The translations under genes were made by a program, and so were the position numbers. A stretch of DNA of 64,000 bases. It comes from Caldilineaceae bacterium. GTDB lineage: Bacteria; Chloroflexota; Anaerolineae; Caldilineales; Caldilineaceae. The stretch is from positions 620,001-684,000 of the forward strand of contig JADLDO010000028.1 in the NCBI GenBank assembly GCA_020846635.1, written 5' to 3'. The stretch's first letter is position 1. Each line of letters starts with the position of its first letter. The notes beneath the pieces were generated by a model. The model had not been told where the DNA came from, searched no databases, and saw only the letters and a list, made by a program, of their open reading frames with translations. This document shows, piece by piece, positions 8,340-18,069 of this stretch.

Positions 8340-9608
8340 ATGTTGAGTCGCTTGCGGCGCGGAGAGTTCTTTTATGGCTGGATCATCGTCGGCATTACAG
8401 CGTTGATCCTGATTGGCGCGTCGGGATTGCGTTCGGCCCCAGGGGTGATGATTCTGCCCATGCAGGGGGAAACCGGCTGGTCATTGAGTACGCTCTCGCT
8501 GGCAGTCTCATCGGGGCTGCTGCTCTATGGCTTTGCGGCTCCTTTTAGCGGCGCGATCATGGATCGCTTTGGCCCGCGCAACATGGTGTTGGTGGGGCTG
8601 GTCTTGATCATCGCGAGTTTGATTGCGTCCGCGCGCATGACCACCCAATGGGAGTTATTTCTCTATTGGGGTGTCCTCAGCGGCACCGGCACAGGGCTGA
8701 TTGGCACTGTGTTGAGTGCAACCGTGGCAAGCCGCTGGTTTGTCAAGCATCGCGGGATGGTTTTGGGCATATTGGGCGGCGCTACCTCGGCGGGGCAGTT
8801 GATCTTTCTGCCTCTCTTAATGCAACTGGTCTTGAGTATTGGCTGGCGCACAACGATTCTCGTCATGGCTGCGATCATGGCCGCGCTGCTTCTCCCCGTT
8901 TTTCTGCTGCTGCGCGACGAACCAGCCGATATCGGCTTGCGCCCCTATGGCGCACCACCAGAGGTAACTCCTGCCACAGCCGCGCCCGCGCATGTGGGGA
9001 TGTTGGCGACAATGCAGCGGGCTACACGCACGCCGGAGTTTTGGCTTTTGGCAGGCACTTTCTTTGTCTGTGGCTTTACCTCGACCGGACTGATCGGAAC
9101 CCACCTGATTCCCTACGCTGTGGATTGCGGCATCACCGAGATCACCGCGGCGGGGATGCTGGCGCTGATGGGCGCGATGAACTTTGTGGGCACGATCTCA
9201 TCCGGCTGGCTCACCGACCGCTATGACCCGCGCAAACTGCTGGCGATCTATTACGGTTTCCGGGGCCTGTCCCTGCTCCTGCTGCCCTGGATCAACACGC
9301 CGGCAGGATTGGCCTTCTTCGCCATCCTCTTTGGTCTGGACTATATCGCCACCGTACCGCCCACGATCAGCCTTGTGGCGGATACCTTTGGTCGCCGCCA
9401 GGTGGGAACGGTCTATGGCTGGGTCTTTTGTGCCCATCACATCGGAGCGGCCCTGGCGGCATGGCTTGGCGGTGTCACGCGCGAAGCGGTGGGGAGCTAT
9501 GGCATTGCCTTCTTTGCGGCAGGAATATTGGCAGTGCTGGCAGGAACCCTGGCGCTGCGTATTCAGCGGCGCACAGAAGCGCCGCCTTTGGCCGAAGCCG
9601 CCGCATAG
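8340..9608 (+). CDS. MFS transporter, monocarboxylate/OFA-like
   Basis: A 422-residue major facilitator with about 12 membrane helices. The N-terminus FFYGWIIVGI and the loop-2 motif GAIMDRFGPRN (a G-x3-D-R-G variant) are typical of the oxalate/formate antiporter and monocarboxylate porter group. The second half repeats the pattern (SSGWLTDRYDPRKLL). The start at 8340 was chosen because it begins just before the first helix; the frame is open to 8283. It follows a terminator and ends before a GC-rich hairpin, so it is probably transcribed alone. Import or exchange of a small organic acid is inferred from the family; the substrate is not known. Confidence 0.85.
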   Translation: MLSRLRRGEFFYGWIIVGITALILIGASGLRSAPGVMILPMQGETGWSLSTLSLAVSSGLLLYGFAAPFSGAIMDRFGPRNMVLVGLVLIIASLIASARMTTQWELFLYWGVLSGTGTGLIGTVLSATVASRWFVKHRGMVLGILGGATSAGQLIFLPLLMQLVLSIGWRTTILVMAAIMAALLLPVFLLLRDEPADIGLRPYGAPPEVTPATAAPAHVGMLATMQRATRTPEFWLLAGTFFVCGFTSTGLIGTHLIPYAVDCGITEITAAGMLALMGAMNFVGTISSGWLTDRYDPRKLLAIYYGFRGLSLLLLPWINTPAGLAFFAILFGLDYIATVPPTISLVADTFGRRQVGTVYGWVFCAHHIGAALAAWLGGVTREAVGSYGIAFFAAGILAVLAGTLALRIQRRTEAPPLAEAAA

Positions 9609-9635
9609 TGTTAATACACCAGCCGCCTGGCCTTA

Positions 9636-9669
9636 ACCCTTCCGGAAGCTCATAAGCTTCCGGAAGGGT
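9636..9669. terminator. Hairpin terminator, dispersed family copy 1
   Basis: A perfect 15-base stem, ACCCTTCCGGAAGCT (9636-9650) and its complement at 9655-9669, loop CATA. It lies between the convergent MFS gene and the 65-aa gene, so it may stop transcription both ways. It belongs to the CCCTCCCGGAAGC family seen seven times in the window, with a TTCC variant of the stem. Confidence 0.75.
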
Positions 9670-9751
9670 AGTCTTAGTTGCCTGGTAAGCCCCATTCAGG
9701 GGGAGTTGTTTACTAGCCCTGGGTAGCCTCGCGCCTCTGGTACATGCGCTA

Positions 9752-9949
9752 TCACCGAATCCCGTCCCCTTGCTGCGACCTCTCCAACTTCTCGATGATG
9801 CCCTGGATCACAGCTTCAGTTGCCTTGAGTCCATCTCGGAACTCCTTGCTGTCTGTCCCCCCAATTTCCATACGCAAGCTAGATTGATCATTCTGTAGCG
9901 TTTGCAGCAGTGTCGTAATTTCCTCATTGCTAAAAACAAGCTGTGCCAT
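9752..9949 (-). CDS. Small uncharacterised protein, 65 aa
   Basis: An ideal ribosome site, AAGGAGG, lies seven bases before the ATG at 9949. The product is acidic and helical: an N-terminal FSNEEITTLLQTL helix and a C-terminal AVIQGIIEKLERSQQ helix. It could be a small two-helix coiled-coil protein. There is no signal peptide. It is convergent with the MFS gene across a hairpin terminator. No family recognised. Confidence 0.65.
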   Translation of the reverse strand: MAQLVFSNEEITTLLQTLQNDQSSLRMEIGGTDSKEFRDGLKATEAVIQGIIEKLERSQQGDGIR

Positions 9950-10345
9950 TGTTTACCTCCTTGCCAGTTGGCGAAGCTGGCCCAAAAACCAGGATTGTCT
10001 GCGCCGGTGACTTGCTGAATTATTGTCGAACCACCAAAATTTAGACTAGCCCGATAGTCTTCTGATTTCAGTAAGCATCCGGTCAATGGGTGTGAGAGAG
10101 GGAGCTGCTTTTGACTTTGCCTCGGCCATAGAGTATGCTTGGGAACTGTGCGCGCGAATTCGGCGCGCCAATCAGTACGTGATCTATGTACGTCATAAGA
10201 CGAGGAATTGTGTCCCAACGCACCAGGACGACCCACGGAAGCAGATACTAGGCAGCACCGCTCCGAGCTTGTGAAGGGCGCGGCTCTGCTGACACGGCTC
10301 CTGCCATGCGTACCTAAGGACTGTGATTGCTGTACTTGCTTCCAT
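9950..10345. other. Unexplained 400-base region upstream of the argG terminator
   Basis: No reading frame here has a convincing ribosome site. The minus strand immediately above the 65-aa gene would be its leader. The plus strand ends in a good terminator at 10346-10378 although no plus-strand protein gene precedes it, which leaves room for a small RNA. I compared it by eye with SRP RNA, tmRNA and RNase P RNA core motifs and found no match. Confidence 0.3.
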
Positions 10346-10378
10346 CAACGCCACACCGGTTGCCGGGTGGCGTTTTTT
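10346..10378 (+). terminator. Rho-independent terminator or attenuator upstream of argG
   Basis: Stem CGCCACACCGG / CCGGGTGGCG with one bulge, then GTTTTTTG. It ends 95 bases before the argG start. A TATAAA near 10437 could start argG transcription below it, in which case the hairpin ends a separate upstream transcript. Confidence 0.65.
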
Positions 10379-10472
10379 GTTGGCTGCTGATCTGTTGGGG
10401 ATCGTTGTGGAACTTTTGTTGTCGAAACCTTGATAGTATAAAAATTTGAGCGATCAGAGGATTAGGAGACCC

Positions 10473-11702
<1,230 letters not shown>

Positions 11703-11738
11703 ACCAAGTCGGGTACTCCTACCCCTACCGGAAACTTG

Positions 11739-11775
11739 CACCCTCCCGGAAGCTCAGAAGCTTTCGGGAGGGTTT
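11739..11775. terminator. Hairpin terminator, dispersed family copy 2
   Basis: ACCCTCCCGGAAGCT (11739-11753) pairs with AGCTTTCGGGAGGGT (11758-11772) with one G-U pair, loop CAGA, followed by TTTT. It lies 36 bases after argG and is the only copy between genes in the same direction. Confidence 0.8.
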
Positions 11776-11812
11776 TCTCCCCATTTCTCTATCTTTTGAC
11801 CAACCAACGCCC

Positions 11813-12442
11813 ATGCAAATCATCCCACTCGCACCTACCCACGCTGCTGACGCGGCGCGGCTGCACATCTTGGGACAGCCCGGAACCTTCCTGACTACGC
11901 TCGGCCCTGGCGTGCTGACCGCGCTCTATCGCACCCTGCCCAGAACGCGCGCCGGTTTTGGCTTTGCCGCAATCGATCATGAAGCGAATGGAGTGGATGA
12001 AGCGGGGGCGCTCTTGGGCTTTATCAGCGCGACAACGGGCGTGGACAAACTCTTTGCCGAGATCGGCACAACTGGACTGGGGACGCTGCTGCCGCCGCTT
12101 GTTGGACAACTGGCGCGCCATCCTGCCCTCATTTGGCGCAGCGTGCAGACCGTGGCCTATCCGCTCCTGGTGGGTGGGGATGAAAACGGGCCACCTCCCG
12201 CGGAACTGCTTTCGATCATGGTGGAACCCAACCTGCGCAGTCAGGGCACCGGCACGCGCCTGCTCGCCGCGCTTGTTGCCGCTTGCCAGGAACGCGCCAT
12301 CCTCCTGCTAGATGTGACGGTCGATGCGAGCAACGAGGGCGCACAGCGTTTCTATGTTCGCCACGGCTTTGTCCATCACCACGATTTTACCCTCTACGCG
12401 CGGCGCATGGCGCAGTACCGGCTGGCGATCCCCTCTGGGTGA
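11813..12442 (+). CDS. GNAT-family N-acetyltransferase
   Basis: A 209-residue protein. The acetyl-CoA binding motif A is seen as VEPNLRSQGTGTRLL near residues 137-151 (pattern R-x2-G-x-G/A), and motif B as NEGAQRFYVRHGF near 176-188. It would transfer an acetyl group from acetyl-CoA to an amine or to a protein residue; the substrate cannot be read from the sequence. A central hydrophobic insert (LGTLLPPLVGQLARHP) is longer than in minimal GNATs. It stands between the argG terminator and the ECF41-type promoter, so it is likely transcribed alone. Confidence 0.85.
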   Translation: MQIIPLAPTHAADAARLHILGQPGTFLTTLGPGVLTALYRTLPRTRAGFGFAAIDHEANGVDEAGALLGFISATTGVDKLFAEIGTTGLGTLLPPLVGQLARHPALIWRSVQTVAYPLLVGGDENGPPPAELLSIMVEPNLRSQGTGTRLLAALVAACQERAILLLDVTVDASNEGAQRFYVRHGFVHHHDFTLYARRMAQYRLAIPSG

Positions 12443-12460
12443 CAGCTTCTAGGTGCATTT

Positions 12461-12487
12461 TGTCACAAAGTGGCTTGGCTCCTCGTC
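12461..12487 (+). promoter_or_regulatory. ECF41-type sigma factor promoter
   Basis: TGTCACA at 12461-12467, exactly 16 bases, then CGTC at 12484-12487. This is the promoter signature described for ECF41 sigma factors. It precedes the oxidoreductase whose partner gene encodes an ECF41-like sigma factor. Confidence 0.75.
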
Positions 12488-12578
12488 TCCTCTGTAGAAC
12501 GGCATCCTGCTGGATGTGTCGAGTGCAATTCTACTAGAGACGAAAGGAGTTGGTGCGGCATCGTTTGCACCCACGGCT

Positions 12579-13808
12579 ATGACAAACAATTCCCTTTTCG
12601 AGCAGAACAATTTCAAGCAGAACAACCGTCGCCCGCGCATTGTCGTCATTGGTGGCGGCTATGCCGGTATGAGCAGCGTGCTGCGTTTAGCACGCAACAG
12701 CCAAGCTGAAATTCACTTGGTCAACCCCCAAGAGCGTTTTGTCGAGCGTATCCGGCTGCACGAAGCGGCGAGCGGGCGCAACTTGCGTACCTTCATGATT
12801 CCGACTCTGCTGCGCGGCAAAGGCGTCATCTTTCATCAGGCGTGGGCCACGCATATTGACTGGCGTGCGCGCCAAGTTACCTTGAGCGACGGAACGACAT
12901 TGGGCTATGATCGACTGGTCTATAGCCTGGGCAGCCAGATCGACCGCACGACTCCCGGCGTACGCGACCATGCGTTAGCGCTTGAGGACCTGCGCGCGGC
13001 TACACAGATTACAGCGAGCTTGGATGCGCTGCCACTGGCGAGCGAAGTGCTGGTGGTGGGGGGCGGGCTGACAGGCACTGAGTTGGTCTTTGAACTGGCG
13101 GAGCGCTATCCGCACCTGCGCTGGACGTTGGTCGCACGCGAAGCCTATGATCGTGGCTATGCGCCTGCCGCGCGCGAATACTTCTTGGCAGGGCTGGCGC
13201 GGCGAGGTATCACCCTACGCACAGGGATCACGGTGCAGGCAGTGGAAGCCGATCATCTGGTGACGCAGGTAGGCAATATGCCCTTTGCGCTCTGTCTGTG
13301 GGCTGGTTCCTTCCGCGCCGCCACGTTGGGGCGCGAGAGTGGGCTGGCGGTGAATGAGAAGGATCAACTGCTGGTGGATGAGACGATGCGCTCGCTGACT
13401 TCGCCGGAGATTTTCGTGGCGGGTGACAGCGCGGCCTTGCCTGCAAGCTATCAGCCCTATCTGGTGATGGGCTGCAAGACGGCGATGCCGATGGGGGTTC
13501 ATGCTGCCGAAAACCTGTTGGGCGAACTTAGGGGTGAAGCGCCCCAACCGCTGCGCTATACCTACATGGTCACCTGCGTCAGCCTGGGTCGCCACGATGG
13601 GTTGATCCAAGTGCTGCAACCGGATGGCGAGCCTGTGTCCAAGTTCTTGAGTGGACGGAGCGCGGCATGGGTCAAGGAGATCATCTGCCGCTTTACGGTG
13701 ATTACCTTACAGCTTGAGCGCCACTTTAACTTCTATGATTGGTTCATACCCGCTCGCAGCCAAGAGCGGATTCAGGAGCAAAGACCCGCGCATGGTCACG
13801 GACTATAA
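12579..13808 (+). CDS. FAD/NAD(P)-dependent oxidoreductase, NDH-2-like (ECF41-associated)
   Basis: A 409-residue flavoprotein of the pyridine nucleotide-disulphide oxidoreductase fold. The FAD-binding motif IVVIGGGYAGMSS lies near residue 22 and the NAD(P)-binding VLVVGGGLTGTELVF near 150. IFVAGDSAALP near 280 is the second FAD motif, followed by the MGCKTAMPMGVHAAENL helix. It resembles type II NADH dehydrogenases and AIF-like reductases but lacks a C-terminal membrane anchor. The ATG at 12579 was chosen; a GTG at 12516 in frame is possible. A short GTG frame at 12553 overlaps this ATG as ATGA and has the only good ribosome site, AAAGGAG, so coupling is conceivable. Oxidoreductases are common ECF41 partners. 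Confidence 0.85.
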   Translation: MTNNSLFEQNNFKQNNRRPRIVVIGGGYAGMSSVLRLARNSQAEIHLVNPQERFVERIRLHEAASGRNLRTFMIPTLLRGKGVIFHQAWATHIDWRARQVTLSDGTTLGYDRLVYSLGSQIDRTTPGVRDHALALEDLRAATQITASLDALPLASEVLVVGGGLTGTELVFELAERYPHLRWTLVAREAYDRGYAPAAREYFLAGLARRGITLRTGITVQAVEADHLVTQVGNMPFALCLWAGSFRAATLGRESGLAVNEKDQLLVDETMRSLTSPEIFVAGDSAALPASYQPYLVMGCKTAMPMGVHAAENLLGELRGEAPQPLRYTYMVTCVSLGRHDGLIQVLQPDGEPVSKFLSGRSAAWVKEIICRFTVITLQLERHFNFYDWFIPARSQERIQEQRPAHGHGL

Positions 13809-13854
13809 CAGAGCCTCTAACACGGTCTCCAGCAGACCCAACAAGGGCGCATGG

Positions 13855-14826
13855 ATGGCGGAAGCTACAGTGGAAGCAGATGAGAGTGCCTTTGAGCAAT
13901 ATCGCCGCCTGCTCTTTGCCATCGCCTACCGCATGGTGGGCACAGCGATGGAGGCAGAGGATATTGTGCAGGAGACTTATTTGCGTTATCGATCCGCGTT
14001 GCCCGCGCGGATCGATAACCTCAAAGCCTATCTGACGACGATCACCACGCGCCTTTGTCTGGATTATCTCAAGGCGGCGCAGACCAAACGCCAGAGCTAT
14101 GTGGGCATCTGGCTGCCGGAGCCGACGGTGGGTGACGAGGCATTGGCAGAGACACCGGTCATGCAGGCAAGCGCCCAGCCTATCGATCCCGCGCCCTCGC
14201 CGCCAGAGGTCATTACGCAACAGGAGTCGATTTCTATGGCCTTCCTGGTCATTTTGGAACAGTTGACGCCGGTGGAACGGGCAGTGCTGCTACTGCGCGG
14301 TGTCTTTGACTATGACTATTCAGAGATTGCCATGATGGTCGGCAAGAGCGAGGCGAATTGTCGCCAAATCTTCCGCCGCGCCCAGGCTCAGGTGCGAGCG
14401 CAGCGCCCTCGCTTTGATGTTGCGCCGGAGACGCATACCAGGGTAGTCAATCGCTTCATCGACGCTGTACAAGGGGGCGATTTGGATGCACTGTTGCAGA
14501 CGCTCACCGAGGATGTTACCTTTACCTCGGATGGTGGAGGCAAGGCCGTCGCGGTCTTGAAGAAGTTGGTGAGTCCACCTAAGGTCGCACGCTTCTTCAT
14601 GACGCTTGCTACGCAAGGCGCGGGCCTGTATACCGCGGCAACCTGTCAAATCAACGGACAGTTGGGTGTGCTGCTCTACAATTTGGACGGCACGCTGGAA
14701 ACAGCCCTCTCCTTCCAAGTGATACAGGATGAGACAGACCCAACAGGAGGCGCGCGCATCGGCAATATCTACGCCATACGCAATCCCGATAAGCTGGCGC
14801 GACTTGCACAGGCCGATCTGAAGTGA
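13855..14826 (+). CDS. ECF41-family RNA polymerase sigma factor with SnoaL-like C-terminal domain
   Basis: A 323-residue sigma factor. Region 2 is at about 10-75 (LLFAIAYRMVGTAMEAEDIVQ), then the WLPEP linker signature typical of ECF41 near residue 83. Region 4 is at about 130-185 (LTPVERAVLLLRGVFDYDYSEIA), then a SnoaL-like domain at about 200-315 (VNRFIDAVQGGDLDALLQTL). In ECF41 proteins this fused domain replaces an anti-sigma factor and tunes activity. The gene begins 46 bases after the oxidoreductase, and that operon carries an ECF41 promoter, so it probably activates its own transcription. The frame is open upstream into the oxidoreductase gene; 13855 is the first ATG after that gene's stop. 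Family is confident. Confidence 0.9.
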   Translation: MAEATVEADESAFEQYRRLLFAIAYRMVGTAMEAEDIVQETYLRYRSALPARIDNLKAYLTTITTRLCLDYLKAAQTKRQSYVGIWLPEPTVGDEALAETPVMQASAQPIDPAPSPPEVITQQESISMAFLVILEQLTPVERAVLLLRGVFDYDYSEIAMMVGKSEANCRQIFRRAQAQVRAQRPRFDVAPETHTRVVNRFIDAVQGGDLDALLQTLTEDVTFTSDGGGKAVAVLKKLVSPPKVARFFMTLATQGAGLYTAATCQINGQLGVLLYNLDGTLETALSFQVIQDETDPTGGARIGNIYAIRNPDKLARLAQADLK

Positions 14827-14856
14827 CATCAACTGTAACAAAGTATCGTGGCATTA

Positions 14857-14913
14857 ACCCTCCCGGAAGCTGGGGAGCCCTCTGGGCCCGGGAGCCATTG
14901 GGCGCGGGAGGGT
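14857..14913. terminator. Imperfect hairpin terminator, dispersed family copy 3
   Basis: Outer arms ACCCTCCCG and CGGGAGGGT enclose a longer imperfect inner stem containing GGGCCCGGGAGCC. It lies between the convergent ECF41 and quinone-reductase-like genes. The inner part departs from the other copies. Confidence 0.65.
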
Positions 14914-14928
14914 GGTCACGATGAGTTT

Positions 14929-15909
14929 TTAGTCATGTCCTATCGTCACGACCACTTTGCCTGCGGCGTGGCCGGATTCAAGATAGCGAATCGCTTCGGC
15001 GGCCTCATGCAGCGGGTAGCATTTGTCGATCACAGCTTTGAGCTTGCCCGCCTCGATCAGATCTCTGAGAAAAAGCAGATCCTTTTGGCTTGGTTTCGCC
15101 GTAAGCGCACCCATTTTCTGACCCCCTCTTGACATCCAGGGGCCGAGGAGCAGCGCTTGAAAAAGCTGCGTTGCGGAACCTCCGACCATGACATAAATGC
15201 CCTTCGGGCTTAATGCGCGGCGATAGGCTGCAATCGACTGGTAGCCATTCACTGCAAGGATCAAGTTGTAGTGCTTTCCACTTTGGGTGAAATCTTCCTG
15301 GGTGTAGTCAATGACATGGTCGGCCCCCAGCGAGCGCGCCATCTCCATTTTGCGCGTGCTGCAAACGGCTGTGGTCTCTGCCCCCAACAACTTAGCAAGC
15401 TGTACCGCAAATGTCCCCACACCTCCCGATGCGCCGTTGATCAAGACCTTTTGCCCTGGCTGAAGGCGTCCGTTATCGCGCAGACCTTGTAGAGCGGTGA
15501 CGGCTGCCATCGGCACAGCTGCAGCTTCCTCGAAGGTTGCCGTGGTGGGTTTCAATGCCAATCTGTTTTCAGGGGCCGCTACATATTCGGCCAACCCCCC
15601 TTTGGTAGTCCCGGAGATGTCCCCAAATACCTCGTCACCCGGCTGAAAGTGCGTGACCTTGCTGCCCACTGCTTCCACCTGCCCGGCGATGTCAATACCG
15701 AGAATCGGGTATTTTGGTTTGAAAAAGCCAAAGCCTGATATACGCACTAAGAAGGGGTCAGCCCGCATCATCCTCCAGTCATAGGCATTTAAGGACGTTG
15801 CATGAATTTTTATCAGTACCTCATCGTCTTTGGGAACCGGCTTTGCGACATCTTTGAATTCAAGCACTTCTGGCGGCCCATATTTTGTGTATACAATCGC
15901 TTTCATCAT
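14929..15909 (-). CDS. NAD(P)-dependent quinone-oxidoreductase/MDR-family protein (zinc-less)
   Basis: A 326-residue medium-chain dehydrogenase/reductase. The N-terminal GroES-like fold starts MMKAIVYTKYGPPEVLE, and the nucleotide-binding motif NGASGGVGTFAVQLAKLLG lies near residues 143-161. The catalytic-zinc Cys-His set of alcohol dehydrogenases is missing, as in quinone oxidoreductases and enoyl reductases (QOR/MDR010 type). It probably reduces a quinone or an activated alkene with NADPH. The ATG-ATG at 15909 has GGGAGAG upstream. It is convergent with ECF41 and divergent from PhyH. Confidence 0.88.
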   Translation of the reverse strand: MMKAIVYTKYGPPEVLEFKDVAKPVPKDDEVLIKIHATSLNAYDWRMMRADPFLVRISGFGFFKPKYPILGIDIAGQVEAVGSKVTHFQPGDEVFGDISGTTKGGLAEYVAAPENRLALKPTTATFEEAAAVPMAAVTALQGLRDNGRLQPGQKVLINGASGGVGTFAVQLAKLLGAETTAVCSTRKMEMARSLGADHVIDYTQEDFTQSGKHYNLILAVNGYQSIAAYRRALSPKGIYVMVGGSATQLFQALLLGPWMSRGGQKMGALTAKPSQKDLLFLRDLIEAGKLKAVIDKCYPLHEAAEAIRYLESGHAAGKVVVTIGHD

Positions 15910-16103
15910 GAGCTCTCCCGGAGTATTGTCCGTTCGCAAATTTCCACGTCCAGCGCTAACGTGATCTTACCACATCCAGATGCGTTGTGGGAGCAAAACC
16001 TTCTAAGGCTTCTTTTCTGCCGCTGCACGACTATGGTATGATCCCGCAACAGGCTGAGCCGCTTTGACTTCTCGCTTTGACTTCTCATAGAGGGAGCATT
16101 CCA

Positions 16104-16973
16104 ATGTCTATACCGGCGGGACGACTCGTTGACGATGGGACGGTTGCGGAGTATCCAGAAGATCTGTACCACTATGACGCCATTGCCAAAGGGGTAGAGG
16201 GATTCGGCGGGATTGGCGAGGCCGAGATTGCGCTTTTCCACCAACAGGGCTATCTCGCCGTCAACCACGCCTTTACTCTCCAAGAGGTACAGGGCGCGCT
16301 CGACGGGCTGCTGCATCTGCTCTCCGGCGCAAATCCCAATTTCACCAGCGTCATGTATGAACAAGCCGCGCTGGCTTCAGGGGTAGATATTGAATCGCTG
16401 CCCGCCGAGGTGCGCCAGGATTATGTTCGCAAATTCATGTGGTTTGTGGGCCACGATGCGCGGCTCCATGCGATGGCGCACCATGCACAGTTGCGTGATC
16501 TCCTTGCGCGCATCATGGGCGAACAGCCGGTTCTCTTTCAAGATATGGCGTTGCTCAAGCCGCCCAACATTGGGCGCGAGAAGCCCTGGCATCAAGATCA
16601 TGCCTATTTTGACCTGCCGCTGGAGACGCCTGTGGTGGGTGTTTGGATTGCGCTGGATGAGGCAACCACGGAAAACGGTTGTATGATTGTCAACCCCGGC
16701 TCGCACCGTCAAGGCCCTGTGGTTCACTTTAAGCGGCGCGATTGGCAGATTTGCGACACGCATATCAACAACCAACATGCCGTGGCTGTCCCCCTAAAAC
16801 CAGGGGGCTGCTTGCTCTTTCACAGCCTGATGCAGCATGGCACGCCTACCAACCAGTCACATCTGCGCCGCCGCGCTGTTCAATTCCATTACCGCCCTGA
16901 GAGCGCGCCCAAGACCAGCGAGGAGGAGCGCCTTGCCATCTTCGGCTCCGAAGGCAAAGATGTAACCTGCTAG
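16104..16973 (+). CDS. Phytanoyl-CoA dioxygenase (PhyH) family protein
   Basis: A 289-residue non-haem Fe(II)/2-oxoglutarate dioxygenase. The iron-binding H-x-D is seen in WHQDHAYFD near residue 156, and the distal His in LFHSLMQHGTPTNQS near 242, followed by an Arg-rich 2-oxoglutarate site (HLRRRAVQFHYRP). ENGCMIVNPGSH near 188 is a family hallmark. It hydroxylates some small molecule; bacterial members act on many different substrates. The ATG at 16104 has AGGGAG upstream. It is transcribed alone and ends at a family hairpin. Confidence 0.88.
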   Translation: MSIPAGRLVDDGTVAEYPEDLYHYDAIAKGVEGFGGIGEAEIALFHQQGYLAVNHAFTLQEVQGALDGLLHLLSGANPNFTSVMYEQAALASGVDIESLPAEVRQDYVRKFMWFVGHDARLHAMAHHAQLRDLLARIMGEQPVLFQDMALLKPPNIGREKPWHQDHAYFDLPLETPVVGVWIALDEATTENGCMIVNPGSHRQGPVVHFKRRDWQICDTHINNQHAVAVPLKPGGCLLFHSLMQHGTPTNQSHLRRRAVQFHYRPESAPKTSEEERLAIFGSEGKDVTC

Positions 16974-16983
16974 AGTGTATACC

Positions 16984-17029
16984 ACCCTCCCGGAAGCGGC
17001 CCAAAGGGCTCCCCAGCTTCCGGGAGGGT
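16984..17029. terminator. Hairpin terminator, dispersed family copy 4
   Basis: ACCCTCCCGGAAGC (16984-16997) pairs perfectly with GCTTCCGGGAGGGT (17016-17029). The loop holds a second small stem, GGCCC-AAA-GGGCT. It lies 10 bases after PhyH, before the convergent copper-type gene. Confidence 0.8.
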
Positions 17030-17045
17030 TAATTTCGCGGGCCGA

Positions 17046-18014
17046 CTAATGATCGGCGTGTGATTCTTCACCATCTGCGGGTAGATCGTCCATCGCCACG
17101 ACTGGCGCAGTAAAAGTCAGATCGTCCGCAGCTTCAAAGTGAAGCGTCACATCCACCGTATCCCCTTCCACCAGCGGAGCTGCCAAGCCCACCAGCATCA
17201 AATGCATCTCGCCGGGCGTCAGATGAATTGATTTGCCTGGCTCAAGCGTAATGCCGCCGGTAATCTGGCGCATCCGCAGCACACCATTATCGTTGATCGT
17301 GGTGTGAATCTCGACCGCGCTCGCCGCCGGACTCTCTGCGCTGAGCAGCTTCAAAGGGGTGTCACCCCCATTGTGCAGCATGAAATAGACCGCGCCGGTC
17401 CCACCCGCCAGCGGGGCGGGTCGCGCCATTGGCTCTTGGATCTCGATCCCGGATGCGTGCGCGCCCGCGCTCTCCTCAGAGGCATCGCCGTGGTCGCTGT
17501 GATCACTGTGATCATCATCGCCGTGGTCATGCGCGTCAGCACCCGTTGGCGCAGACGCGGGGGCCGCGCCATCCACCGGAATCACAGTCTCTCCCTGAAT
17601 CCCTTGCTCACTTGCCCGCACATCCAAATTACGGCTAAAGCTGCTGCCGTCGGCCTGGGTCACATTGACGGTGATAATCCAGTCCCCCAACATGGTAAAG
17701 GTAAAGGGGAGGTGATAGTGCCCGTCGGCGCTGCCATCGGCATCGTCCGCAACGGCGTCTGCCAAGACGGGAACCATGCCTGCGTGGTTCATGTTGCCTT
17801 CGAGCGCAACCGTCGCATCCGTCACCGGCGCGCCGCCAGCATCCGTCAGGATGACGACCAGCGTTTCTTCGGGGAGCATGGGCTGTAAGGCGATTTGAAG
17901 ACCAGAGTTGTCCCCTTCAGATGAACTTCCCGGCCTTTGACACGCAATTAACACAAAAGTAAACAGGATCAGCACCACCACAGCCAGCCGTACTGATCGA
18001 AACATAGAAACCAT
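17046..18014 (-). CDS. Exported YtkA-like / PCu(A)C copper-chaperone fusion lipoprotein
   Basis: A 322-residue protein. A lipoprotein signal (residues 1-25, lipobox LIAC) is followed by an Ig-like YtkA/FixH-type domain at about 40-135. Next comes a metal-binding linker rich in His and Asp (HDHGDDDHSDHSDHGD) at about 162-178, then a PCu(A)C domain at about 190-310. The copper ligands of PCu(A)C are recognisable: EIH near 236, RMRQ near 249, and GEMHLM near 268. PCu(A)C proteins deliver Cu(I) to the CuA site of cytochrome c oxidase outside the membrane; YtkA-like domains occur with copper handling. A single chain carrying both plus a His-rich linker is unusual. The start has GAGGAAGGA upstream. 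No oxidase gene is nearby. Confidence 0.8.
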   Translation of the reverse strand: MVSMFRSVRLAVVVLILFTFVLIACQRPGSSSEGDNSGLQIALQPMLPEETLVVILTDAGGAPVTDATVALEGNMNHAGMVPVLADAVADDADGSADGHYHLPFTFTMLGDWIITVNVTQADGSSFSRNLDVRASEQGIQGETVIPVDGAAPASAPTGADAHDHGDDDHSDHSDHGDASEESAGAHASGIEIQEPMARPAPLAGGTGAVYFMLHNGGDTPLKLLSAESPAASAVEIHTTINDNGVLRMRQITGGITLEPGKSIHLTPGEMHLMLVGLAAPLVEGDTVDVTLHFEAADDLTFTAPVVAMDDLPADGEESHADH

Positions 18015-18069
18015 GACTATCCTTCCTCAACTTAAGAATCTTGATTCTTTTATCCCACAGCCTACGACG

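Noticed and set aside
10225..10300. GGAAGCAG...GGCAGC sequence resembling part of SRP RNA
   Set aside because: The conserved GGTCAG and GGAAGGAAGCAGC loops are missing and no long hairpin closes around it.
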